Assembly: GCA_045590715.1 (NCBI GenBank)
Contig: JAZNRO010000124.1
Coordinates: 1 to 64,000, forward strand
Direction of reading: 5' to 3'
Length of the DNA stretch: 64,000 nt
Origin: RGIG5579 sp045590715
GTDB taxonomy: Bacteria; Bacillota; Clostridia; Oscillospirales; SIG627
In this document: positions 7,570-15,411 of the stretch, in pieces
Layout: the number at the start of each line of letters is the position of its first letter
Numbering within the stretch: the first letter of the stretch is position 1
The notes under the pieces: model-generated
The model's input: only the letters and a program-made list of their open reading frames with translations
The model's database searches: none
Told to the model about the DNA's origin: nothing
Program-made: the position numbers and the translations under genes

Positions 7570-8364
7570 GTGGAACAAATCAAAAAGATAAAGCTTTTTC
7601 TATTTGATATGGACGGTACCCTATATTTAGGTGACCGTCTTTTCCCTTTTACAAAGGAACTTTTAAATTTTATCCGAAAAAGCGGGAGAGATTATCTCTT
7701 TACCACCAACAATTCTTCCAAAAGCACCGGGGACTACGTAAAAAAGCTTCAGAAACTGGGAATTCCTTGCACCGAAGATGACTTCTTTACCTCTTCCCAC
7801 GCCACCATTGATTATTTAAATGAAAACCATAAGGGAAAGACCCTATACGTTTGCGGTACGGCTTCTTTCAAAGAGCAACTTTCGTCTGCCGGCTTTTCTC
7901 TTACGGAAAAGAGAGAAGAAACAGAATGCATCGTAATGGGATTTGATACGGAGCTAAATTTCAAGAAGCTTTCCGACGTAAGTAGGATGCTTTGCGAAAA
8001 TCCTTCTCTTCCCTATATTGCCACAAATCCGGATCTTGTATGTCCCACGGAATTCGGCAGTGTTCCGGACTGCGGCAGTGTTTGTGAAATGATCTTCAAC
8101 GCCACCGGCAAAAGACCCGTGGTCATCGGAAAGCCCGACAAAAGAATGATGCTCCTTGCGGCTCAAAAAAAGGGCGCGCCGAAAGAGGAATGCGCCGTTG
8201 TGGGCGACCACATCTACACCGATATTAAAAGCGGCCTGAACGCCGGTATTTTCTCCATTCTCGTTATGAGCGGAGAAACCACAAAGGAGGTCTTATCCGC
8301 ATCCAAGGAAAAGCCGGATCTTATTATAAATGATGCCGGCGAACTTATGGGCTTACTGCAATAA
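7570..8364 (+). CDS. HAD superfamily (IIA, NagD-like) phosphatase
   Basis: 264 residues from a GTG start. Motif I LFDMDGTLYLGD carries the nucleophilic Asp and the acid/base Asp; motif II is FTTNNSSKS; motif III Lys lies in VVIGKPDKRM; motif IV is VVGDHIYTDI. The cap domain between motifs II and III is of the C2 type that defines subclass IIA (NagD, p-nitrophenylphosphatase, AraL). Substrates are usually sugar or glycerol phosphates; this one cannot be specified. It is coupled to the MgtC-like gene and ended by a strong terminator. Confidence 0.88.
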   Translation: MEQIKKIKLFLFDMDGTLYLGDRLFPFTKELLNFIRKSGRDYLFTTNNSSKSTGDYVKKLQKLGIPCTEDDFFTSSHATIDYLNENHKGKTLYVCGTASFKEQLSSAGFSLTEKREETECIVMGFDTELNFKKLSDVSRMLCENPSLPYIATNPDLVCPTEFGSVPDCGSVCEMIFNATGKRPVVIGKPDKRMMLLAAQKKGAPKEECAVVGDHIYTDIKSGLNAGIFSILVMSGETTKEVLSASKEKPDLIINDAGELMGLLQ

Positions 8365-8390
8365 AAAAACCACCCCTTTGGGTGGTTTTC
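8364..8390. terminator. Terminator between the HAD gene and the AraC gene
   Basis: ACCACCC (8369-8375) and GGGTGGT (8380-8386) around CTTT, extended by A/T pairs and flanked by A- and T-runs. It serves the convergent HAD phosphatase and AraC genes. Confidence 0.88.
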
Positions 8391-8399
8391 TTCCATAGG

Positions 8400-9191
8400 T
8401 TATTTATGAATTTTCATTTTCTTCCGGTACTGAAGCGGGGTCATTTCCATCACCTCGCGAAATACCCGGTTAAAGGTACGGACGGAGGAGAAACCGGAAT
8501 TTAAGGCAACGTCTGTAATACTGTCGTTTTTCTCCAATAGTTCGCAGGCGCGGTTGACACGGAGAAAAGAAAGAAAATCATGAAAACTGATCTCCATTCT
8601 CTTGCGGAACAAATGGGAGATATAATACTTATTTAAGAACAATTCCCGGGATAAAATTTCCAGGGTGATTTCTTCCGTGAAATGCTGGGCGCAATAGGTC
8701 AGGATCTTTTGCATACTGTCATAATCCAGCGGATCTTCCTCATACTCAAACAAGGGAAGGATGCGGGATAAAAAAGAAAGAAAATTCCCCATTGCGTGAA
8801 GCTTTAAATAAGGATCGCCACTTCTCTTTTTCGTATAAATATCAAAAAGATCTTCTTCCGGATCACCGGAAAGTTTTGCTGACTCAATCACCGGCAAAGA
8901 GGGGATCCTACCGGAAAGAAGCTTATTCAGCTGAGGTGTCAGAGCCGCAGAAAAGATCATAACGTAGGCCTTGACCGGCCCTTCTGTCAAATAAGAATGG
9001 ATCTGATTGGGGAAGGCTAAAAACAGATCTCCCGCTTTCATTTCATATTTTTTTCGGTCGCACTGAGCCTCTACCTTTCCTTCACACACATATACCATTT
9101 CCAAATGGTTATGAATGTGAGGAACGGATCCGAGAGAACGGACCTGGCCGATATAATAGGGGTATGTTTTATGCTCTACAAAATAACTCAT
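8400..9191 (-). CDS. AraC family transcriptional regulator with cupin sensor
   Basis: 263 residues. The N-terminal cupin has HIHNHLEMVYVCEG and AGDLFLAFPNQIHSY, typical sugar-sensing AraC sensors. The C-terminal 100 residues hold two helix-turn-helix units, the second ending in the AraC signature (SDVALNSGFSSVRTFNRVFRE-like, about 225-245, closing with PLQYRKKM). It is divergent from the Gfo/Idh operon, so it probably controls that operon in response to a sugar or polyol. Start ATG has AGGAGAAGT directly upstream. Confidence 0.92.
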   Translation of the reverse strand: MSYFVEHKTYPYYIGQVRSLGSVPHIHNHLEMVYVCEGKVEAQCDRKKYEMKAGDLFLAFPNQIHSYLTEGPVKAYVMIFSAALTPQLNKLLSGRIPSLPVIESAKLSGDPEEDLFDIYTKKRSGDPYLKLHAMGNFLSFLSRILPLFEYEEDPLDYDSMQKILTYCAQHFTEEITLEILSRELFLNKYYISHLFRKRMEISFHDFLSFLRVNRACELLEKNDSITDVALNSGFSSVRTFNRVFREVMEMTPLQYRKKMKIHK

Positions 9192-9241
9192 ACTTCTCCT
9201 ATGCGCAAAAATTGACTATTTTTTTCATCCTTGTGACGAGC

Positions 9242-9270
9242 ATTATACAAGATATTTGTTAAAATGTAAA
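9242..9270 (-). promoter_or_regulatory. Promoter of the AraC gene
   Basis: Minus-strand TTTACA (9270-9265), 17-base spacer, TATAAT (9247-9242). One arm of the inverted repeat at 9248-9290 lies in the spacer. Confidence 0.7.
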
Positions 9271-9290
9271 TAGAAAATAAAAATATCTTG
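9248..9290. promoter_or_regulatory. Inverted repeat in the divergent AraC/Gfo control region
   Basis: CAAGATATTT (9248-9257) and AAATATCTTG (9281-9290) are perfect 10-base inverted arms 23 bases apart. The left arm abuts the araC -10 box; the right arm ends on the ribosome site of the Gfo/Idh gene. It could be a regulator operator or a hairpin that hides the ribosome site. Confidence 0.45.
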
Positions 9291-9304
9291 GAGGGTATTT
9301 TAAA

Positions 9305-10399
9305 ATGGATGAGAAAAAAACTGTAAACGAAACCTTGAAAACTGTTCCCGTAGCCGTTGTAGGATACGGCGGAATGGGAAAATGGCACACCGAACGTTTG
9401 GACGAGTGTGAAGGCCTGGAATGTGCCGGTATCGTAGACATCCGCGAAAGCAGATGCAAGCTGGCAGAAGAAAACGGCCGCAGAGTTTACAAGGACCTGG
9501 ATGAACTCTTAAAGGACGACAGCGTAAAGCTGGTTACCGTTGCTACTCCCAACCACCTGCACAAAGAACTGTGTATCAAACTGATGGAAAACGGTAAAAA
9601 CGTTATTTGCGAAAAGCCCGTTGCCATGAACTGCGAGGAACTGGACGAAATGATAGAAACCGCAAAGCGCTGCGGCGTATACTTTACCGTTCACCAGAAC
9701 CGCCGTTGGGACAAAGACTTTTTGATCGTAAAGAAATTCTGGGATGAAAACACCCTGGGCAGAATCTTCCGCATCGAATCCCGTACCCACGGTAGCCGCG
9801 GTATTCCCGGTGACTGGCGCAATAAGAAAGAATTCGGCGGCGGTATGCTCATGGACTGGGGCGTTCACCTTTTGGACCAGATCCTGATCATGCTTCCGGA
9901 ACATAAGATCGTATCCGTTTACGCACAGATGACCAACGTAACAAACGAAGACTGTGACGACGGCTTCACCGCGCAGATCACCTTTGAAAACGATCTTCTG
10001 ATAGAAGTACAGGTAAGCACCAGCAACTTCATTGCTCTCCCCCGCTGGTACGTGCTGGGTGAAAACGGCTCTGCCGTTATTGAAAACTTTAAGCGTGACG
10101 GTAAGATCGTAATGGTTTCCGACTGGGAAAACCGCGATGCAGTTCCCGTAAATACGGCAGCCGGCCTTACCAAGACCATGGCTCCCAGAACCGCTGATAC
10201 CATTCAGGAATATCCCCTTCCCACCGTTCAGAGCGATATTCACGACTATTACTACAATATGGCAAACGTTGTTCGCGGAACCGAAACTCCCATCGTAAAA
10301 CCCGAAGAAGTAAAACGTGTATTCCGCTTAATGGAAGCCATTATCAAGTCCCACGAAACCGGTCAGGTCATTTACGACTTTGACACCCCCGTAAAATAA
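9305..10399 (+). CDS. Gfo/Idh/MocA family oxidoreductase
   Basis: 364 residues, ATG behind GGAGGG. N-terminal Rossmann fold with VVGYGGMGKWH, then ATPNHLHKELC and the catalytic-lysine motif CEKPVAMN that defines the family; C-terminal substrate domain with GGGMLMDWGVHLLDQ. Members oxidise or reduce sugars and inositols with NAD(P)H in the cytosol. The next gene, a sugar isomerase, overlaps it by one base, a common pairing for inositol or uncommon hexose catabolism. The exact substrate is not determined. Confidence 0.92.
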   Translation: MDEKKTVNETLKTVPVAVVGYGGMGKWHTERLDECEGLECAGIVDIRESRCKLAEENGRRVYKDLDELLKDDSVKLVTVATPNHLHKELCIKLMENGKNVICEKPVAMNCEELDEMIETAKRCGVYFTVHQNRRWDKDFLIVKKFWDENTLGRIFRIESRTHGSRGIPGDWRNKKEFGGGMLMDWGVHLLDQILIMLPEHKIVSVYAQMTNVTNEDCDDGFTAQITFENDLLIEVQVSTSNFIALPRWYVLGENGSAVIENFKRDGKIVMVSDWENRDAVPVNTAAGLTKTMAPRTADTIQEYPLPTVQSDIHDYYYNMANVVRGTETPIVKPEEVKRVFRLMEAIIKSHETGQVIYDFDTPVK

Positions 10400-11214
10400 T
10401 GAAAGTCGGACTGCAACTTTACAGCATCAGAGAAGCGCTTGCAAGCAATGTGCCGGGAACGCTGAAGGCTGTAAAAGAAATGGGCTACGATTACGTAGAA
10501 CTGGCAGGCGGCCGATACGGCCTTACCGGAAAAGAAATGAAAAAAGAAATAGAAAACGCAGGTCTTACCTGCGTTTCTATTCATTCTTCCCCCTCTCTTT
10601 ATCTTCAGGATCGGGAAGACGTTCTTTCCTATATGAAAGATATGGGCGTATCTTACACGGTCATTCCCTGCCCTCCGGCACAACTGAAATCCTATACGGA
10701 AAACTGGGACGAGACCCTTCGTGTTTATGAAGAAATGGGCCATTTTTTCAAAGAAAACGGTCTTCAGCTTCTCTATCATAACCACGATTACGATTTCAAA
10801 GAGATCGACGGCAAGGTTATTATTGATACCCTGCTGGACAAACTAAAAGAAGTGGTTATGCCCCAGCCGGATCTGGCCTGGGTCAGCTACGCCGGTACCA
10901 GACCTTCCGATTTTCTTTCTCGCCACAAGGGCCGTGTTCCCGTGGTACACATCAAAGACTATATCTGCGAAAATCTTCCCAAAAAGCCCATTTGGCAGCT
11001 TTTGGCAGAAGGCCATCCGAGGCCCGAAAAGAAAAGTCTTGCGGGCTTTGACTACGCTCCCATCGGTCAGGGAGTTGAAATTTGGGATGAGGCACTGAAA
11101 GCCTGCAAAGAAGCAGGGGCAGAGTATCTTATCGTAGAACAGGATTCTTCTCCCGATCCCATGAGAACAGCGGCAGAAAGCCGTGCTTTTTTAAAAAATA
11201 CCTTCAATCTCTAA
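10399..11214 (+). CDS. Sugar phosphate isomerase/epimerase (xylose isomerase-like TIM barrel)
   Basis: 271 residues. Starts MKVGLQLYSIREAL, the usual opening of this AP endonuclease family 2 fold, with barrel strands ending in CVSIHSS, LLYHNHDYDF, PDLAWVSYAG, VPVVHIKDY and LIVEQDSS; the Glu, His and Asp residues at these strand ends are the expected metal ligands. It shares its start with the stop of the Gfo/Idh gene, so translation is coupled, and the two enzymes probably act in one sugar or cyclitol pathway. Confidence 0.9.
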   Translation: MKVGLQLYSIREALASNVPGTLKAVKEMGYDYVELAGGRYGLTGKEMKKEIENAGLTCVSIHSSPSLYLQDREDVLSYMKDMGVSYTVIPCPPAQLKSYTENWDETLRVYEEMGHFFKENGLQLLYHNHDYDFKEIDGKVIIDTLLDKLKEVVMPQPDLAWVSYAGTRPSDFLSRHKGRVPVVHIKDYICENLPKKPIWQLLAEGHPRPEKKSLAGFDYAPIGQGVEIWDEALKACKEAGAEYLIVEQDSSPDPMRTAAESRAFLKNTFNL

Positions 11215-11230
11215 TTCAAAGGAGAAACAA

Positions 11231-12553
11231 ATGAGAGTAAAAATTCTTTGCCTAATTTTAGCGTTGTGCTTTTGTTTTCTTACCGGCTGTCAGTCCGGAT
11301 TAATAACTCCAACTGATACTGCGGAAGAAACCAAAACCGAAGAAAAAAAGCCGGAGAAAGTGTATCCCAACGTAGGAAATCCCCTATCCTGGGAAAAGAT
11401 TCGTGAAATCCCCATTGCAAACGACAGTATGACCGGGGAAGAACTGCGCAAGATCTGTGTAGACTATATGCGCCTCCAGCTTACCTTTGAATGGACGCCG
11501 GCGAAGACCCTCAGTTACTACTTTGAAACCAGAGGATATTCCATGGACTTTCCGGAAGGAAGAGTTTACGGCGGACTTCCCTATAAGACCTTTGACGGCA
11601 ACGGAAACATTTATATCGTCATGGACTACTACGATCCGGAGACCGGTGTTCTAGATCCGGGCACCATTGCCGGAAAGAACTTTTTCTCTATTATCGGTAA
11701 TGACTGTGCCAGCGGTCCTTTCTGGGCCTGGAGCAGAGTCATCAATTCCATTACCAATTTTAATGATTTTGAAAATCAGAACGGCTTTACCAACATCGGT
11801 CTTACCCCTCAGAACAACCTGATTCCCGTAGGTGGATATAAGAGCATTACCCAGGGCACCTGGGACGACGGGAATGGCACCAAAGCCGTTTTAGAGCAAA
11901 ACGGAACGGAAAAAATGTACGAATGCTACGCCCAGCTTCTGGAGGCTGACGGTCTGATCCGTTTATATCCCAAATATGAAGGGGCAGTACAAAGCCACAA
12001 CCATCTGATGATGGTATCGGGAAAACCTAAAGTTGTGAGAAACGCCGACGGCACCATCAACGGCGACCGCAGTTTCGTTACCATTATGGACCAGGAATCC
12101 TATATGTCCGAACAGCTGACGGAAAACGGTATTGTTCATTATGAAGGCGGTATTGACCTGGTATACACCTTCTCCAAACTTTATGAAGACTATTTCGCTC
12201 CATTCACCTTCAAGGAATTTTTAAAGACCGATCCGGTGGAAAAAGCAGAGGCCAGCATTAAAGTAGACGGAGATATGTACGACTACGAAACCCTGAAGAC
12301 CGGTACGCTCAGTGCAAACTACGGTATTTCCCACGTAAGAATTACCTTCTTCGACAAAGAAGGTAATAAGGAATACAGTTATCGCCCCATCCCCAAAGAT
12401 TGCGATACCCGGAATTTCAAGCTGAAAGATCTTCTTCTCCCCGCCTCCAAATGGCACGCTACGGAAGAAAACACCTGCGTCATCACTGCCTTCCTGGGCA
12501 CGGGCGAAGAAATTGAAGTTCTGCGAGGCACTGTTTATCAAAAAAATTCATAA
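11231..12553 (+). CDS. Lipoprotein with possible NlpC/P60-like (papain-fold) domain, copy 1
   Basis: 440 residues, ATG behind AAAGGAG. A type II signal peptide ends at lipobox LTGC (Cys about 20), followed by an acidic Lys/Glu-rich linker, so the protein is anchored outside the membrane. The middle region carries GNDCASGPFWAWSRVI and, 100 residues later, EADGLIRL and HNHLMMVSG, then SFVTIMDQ. The order Cys, Asp-Gly, His, polar residue resembles NlpC/P60 cysteine peptidases, but the similarity is weak and this is inference. The last 110 residues look like a separate beta-rich domain. The gene follows the sugar isomerase by 16 bases and is strongly related to the next gene. Confidence 0.7.
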   Translation: MRVKILCLILALCFCFLTGCQSGLITPTDTAEETKTEEKKPEKVYPNVGNPLSWEKIREIPIANDSMTGEELRKICVDYMRLQLTFEWTPAKTLSYYFETRGYSMDFPEGRVYGGLPYKTFDGNGNIYIVMDYYDPETGVLDPGTIAGKNFFSIIGNDCASGPFWAWSRVINSITNFNDFENQNGFTNIGLTPQNNLIPVGGYKSITQGTWDDGNGTKAVLEQNGTEKMYECYAQLLEADGLIRLYPKYEGAVQSHNHLMMVSGKPKVVRNADGTINGDRSFVTIMDQESYMSEQLTENGIVHYEGGIDLVYTFSKLYEDYFAPFTFKEFLKTDPVEKAEASIKVDGDMYDYETLKTGTLSANYGISHVRITFFDKEGNKEYSYRPIPKDCDTRNFKLKDLLLPASKWHATEENTCVITAFLGTGEEIEVLRGTVYQKNS

Positions 12554-12584
12554 GTAAACCGAAGTAATATAAAGGAGTATCTAT

Positions 12585-13898
12585 TTGAAAGTAAGGCTGT
12601 TTTGTTTCACCCTGGCTCTTCTTACTTGTTTTCTTTCCGCCTGCCAATCTTCGCTGGCAAGCCGCGATACCTGGGAAGGCCCGAAAACAACAGAGGAACA
12701 AAAAGAGGAAAAACCATACGAATATCCCAAGGTAGCAAATTCCCTATCCTGGGAAAAGATTCGTGCCATTCCTCTGGCAAATAACAATATGACTGAAGCA
12801 GAGCTGAGAAAGATCTGCACGGACTTTATGCGCCTTCAGCTGACTTTCGAGTGGACGCCCGCAAAATCCATCGTCTATCTTCTTGGCGACAAGAACATGG
12901 AGTTCCCCGCAGGGAAAGTCTACGGCGGACTTCCCTATATGACCTTTAATGCAAACGGAAATCTTTATATCGTAATGGACTATTACGATCCCGAAACCGG
13001 TATTCTGGATCCCGGTGACGTGCCGGTAAACAATTTTGGCAGTATTATCGGAAACGACTGCGCTGTTTCTCCCTTCTGGGCCTGGAGCAGAGTTATCAAT
13101 TCTCCCACCAACTTTAAAGATTTTGAAAATCAGTACGGATTTACAAACCTTGGCTTAACGCCCCAAAACAACTTGATTCCCGTAGGAGGATATGAAAGCA
13201 TATCCGAAGGTACCTGGGATGACGGAGACGGGACGAGAGGGGTATGTGAACGCAACGGAAGACAAAAAATCTACGAATGTTATGCAAAGCTTCAGGAGGC
13301 AGACGGGTTTATTCACTTCTACCCCGATACCCCCACCTGGAACAACAATCACCTGATGATGTGCTCCTCAAAGGCAACCGTCGTACGTAATGAGGACGGC
13401 ACCATCGACGGAGCAAAAAGCTTCGTTACCATTCTGGATCAAAGATCCAAAAAGACTGCTACCAAAACCGAAAACGGTACGGTTCTTTACGAAGGCGGTG
13501 TTGACGCTGTCTTCACCTTTGACCAGCTCTACAAGGAATACTATATTCCCTTTACCTTTAAAGAATTTTTAGGAACGGACCCGGTTGATAAGGGTGAAGC
13601 AAAGATCGTAGCAGACGGTGATATAAGTGATTTTGAAACACTGAAAAAAGGTAAGATTTCATCCAATTACGGTATTTCCCACGTTCGTATCAAGTTTTTA
13701 GATAAAGACGGAAATGAAAAATACGCAAAACGGTCCATTCCCAAGTTTTGTGATACCAGAAATTATGAACTGAAAAATCTTCTGCTTCCCGGTGCGAAAT
13801 TCCATGCCAAGGAAGGAAACACCTGTGTGATCACAGCCTTTATCGGAACGGGAGAAGAAATTGAAGTTTTCCGCGGTCCGCTGGTAGCCAAAAAGTAA
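12585..13898 (+). CDS. Lipoprotein with possible NlpC/P60-like (papain-fold) domain, copy 2
   Basis: 437 residues from a TTG start with AAAGGAG eight bases upstream. Lipobox LSAC. By eye about two thirds of residues match copy 1 over the full length, including GNDCA..PFWAWSRVIN, GFTNLGLTPQNNLIPVGGY, NNHLMM and SFVTILDQ. The signal peptide and the linker diverge, the core does not, as expected for an old tandem duplication under selection. Last gene of the AraC-facing operon, before a strong terminator. Function unknown; a secreted cell-wall or polysaccharide-related role is a guess from anchoring and context. Confidence 0.7.
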   Translation: MKVRLFCFTLALLTCFLSACQSSLASRDTWEGPKTTEEQKEEKPYEYPKVANSLSWEKIRAIPLANNNMTEAELRKICTDFMRLQLTFEWTPAKSIVYLLGDKNMEFPAGKVYGGLPYMTFNANGNLYIVMDYYDPETGILDPGDVPVNNFGSIIGNDCAVSPFWAWSRVINSPTNFKDFENQYGFTNLGLTPQNNLIPVGGYESISEGTWDDGDGTRGVCERNGRQKIYECYAKLQEADGFIHFYPDTPTWNNNHLMMCSSKATVVRNEDGTIDGAKSFVTILDQRSKKTATKTENGTVLYEGGVDAVFTFDQLYKEYYIPFTFKEFLGTDPVDKGEAKIVADGDISDFETLKKGKISSNYGISHVRIKFLDKDGNEKYAKRSIPKFCDTRNYELKNLLLPGAKFHAKEGNTCVITAFIGTGEEIEVFRGPLVAKK

Positions 13899-13904
13899 AA
13901 AAAG

Positions 13905-13942
13905 AAAAAGAAAAACACCCTTTCGGGTGTTTTCTTTTTTTA
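13905..13942. terminator. Bidirectional terminator between lipoprotein 2 and glyS
   Basis: AAAACACCC (13912-13920), TTTC loop, GGGTGTTTT (13925-13933), A-rich before and T-rich after. Serves both convergent genes. Confidence 0.9.
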
Positions 13943-13945
13943 TTC

Positions 13946-15337
13946 TTAAAATTTGATCTTTTCTGCGATATAAGAGGAAACTTCCGTTAAAGGCAGACGG
14001 ATCTGCTCCATGGAATCTCTATCACGAACGGTAACGCAGCCGTCGTGTTCCGTATCAAAGTCGTAGGTGATACAGAAAGGCGTACCGATCTCGTCCTGAC
14101 GGCGGTAGCGCTTACCAATAGAGCCTGCTTCATCAAATTCCACGTTGAATTCAGAAGACAGGGTCTGGTAAAGCTCGCGGGCCTTATCGGAAAGTTTCTT
14201 GGAAAGAGGCAGTACAGCCGCTTTCACAGGAGCCAGGGCGGGATGGAAATGCATTACCACACGGGTATCGTTCTCTCCTACCTCTTCTTCATCATACGCC
14301 TGGCAAAGGAAGGCAAGGGTGATACGGTCTGCGCCCAGAGAGGGTTCGATTACGTAAGGAACGTACTTTTCGCCGGTTTCCGGATCGAAATATTCCATAG
14401 GCTCACCGGAATGGTTAGCATGCTGGGTAAGGTCGTAATCGGTTCTGTCTGCAATACCCCAAAGTTCGCCCCAACCGAAGGGGAACATAAATTCAAAGTC
14501 GGTGGTTGCCTTGGAGTAGAAGCAAAGTTCGTCCTGGTCGTGATCCCGCAGACGGAGATTTTCTTTCTCGATACCAAGGTCATAAAGGAATTTTTCGCAG
14601 TATGCTCTCCAATAAGAGAACCACTCAAGGTCGGTACCGGGCTTACAGAAGAACTCCAGTTCCATCTGTTCAAATTCGCGGATACGGAAAATGAAGTTAC
14701 CGGGGGTGATCTCGTTACGGAAAGATTTACCGATCTGTCCTACGCCGAAAGGAATCTTTTTACGGCTGGTACGCTGGATATTCTTAAAGTTTACAAAGAT
14801 ACCCTGGGCCGTTTCGGGACGAAGATGAAGCTCGGAAGAAGAGTCTTCGGTAACGCCCTGGAAGGTTTTGAACATCAGATTAAACTTACGGATATCGGTA
14901 AAATCACCGGAGCCGCAGGAAGGACACGCAATGTGCTTTTCACGGATGAAATCGGAAAGCTGCTGGTTGTCCCATCCGCCGGGATTGATATCAAGACCGT
15001 TTTCCGCGATATAATCCTCAACCAGTTTATCGGCTCTGTGACGGGTCTTACAAACCTTGCAGTCCATCAGGGGATCGGAAAATCCGCCTACGTGACCGGA
15101 AGCCACCCATACCTGGGGGTTCATCAGAATAGCACTGTCAAGACCTACGTTATAAGGGCTTTCCTGGACGAATTTCTTCCACCAGGCGCGCTTAATATTA
15201 TTTTTCAGTTCTACACCCAAAGGGCCGTAGTCCCAAGAGTTGGCAAGACCGCCGTAGATCTCGCTGCCGGGATATACAAAGCCTCTGCCTTTACAGAGAG
15301 CTACGATCTTATCCATGGTTTTTTCTGTATTCTTCAT
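13946..15337 (-). CDS. glyS: Glycyl-tRNA synthetase, single-chain type
   Basis: 463 residues from the ATG at 15337, preferred over the ATG at 15358 because AAGGAG lies just before it. Class II motifs: GLANSWDYGPLGVELKNN near the N-terminus, FRNEITPGNFIFRIREFEQME (motif 2 region) and the C-terminal GADRITLAF motif 3 region, then an anticodon-binding domain. This is the homodimeric form of Gram-positives and archaea, not the alpha2-beta2 form. It charges tRNA-Gly. No T-box leader fits in the 70 bases upstream; a TTGACT-16-TATAAT promoter does. Confidence 0.96.
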   Translation of the reverse strand: MKNTEKTMDKIVALCKGRGFVYPGSEIYGGLANSWDYGPLGVELKNNIKRAWWKKFVQESPYNVGLDSAILMNPQVWVASGHVGGFSDPLMDCKVCKTRHRADKLVEDYIAENGLDINPGGWDNQQLSDFIREKHIACPSCGSGDFTDIRKFNLMFKTFQGVTEDSSSELHLRPETAQGIFVNFKNIQRTSRKKIPFGVGQIGKSFRNEITPGNFIFRIREFEQMELEFFCKPGTDLEWFSYWRAYCEKFLYDLGIEKENLRLRDHDQDELCFYSKATTDFEFMFPFGWGELWGIADRTDYDLTQHANHSGEPMEYFDPETGEKYVPYVIEPSLGADRITLAFLCQAYDEEEVGENDTRVVMHFHPALAPVKAAVLPLSKKLSDKARELYQTLSSEFNVEFDEAGSIGKRYRRQDEIGTPFCITYDFDTEHDGCVTVRDRDSMEQIRLPLTEVSSYIAEKIKF

Positions 15338-15381
15338 TCTTTTTTCTCCTTCATCCATCGGGGGAATCTTAAAACATTAAT

Positions 15382-15409
15382 ATTATACCGATTATCCAAA
15401 AAAAGTCAA
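15382..15409 (-). promoter_or_regulatory. glyS promoter
   Basis: Minus-strand TTGACT (15409-15404), 16-base spacer, TATAAT (15387-15382), about 45 bases before the chosen start. Confidence 0.78.
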
Positions 15410-15411
15410 AT

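Noticed and set aside
11231..13898. The two lipoproteins as ABC sugar-binding proteins for the Gfo/Idh operon
   Set aside because: They lack the two-lobe binding-protein pattern and no permease or ATPase gene accompanies them.
15338..15411. T-box leader for glyS (and for leuS at 63717-63740)
   Set aside because: The gaps are too short for a T-box and no AGGGTGGNACCGCG-like motif is present; glyS has a plain sigma-A promoter.
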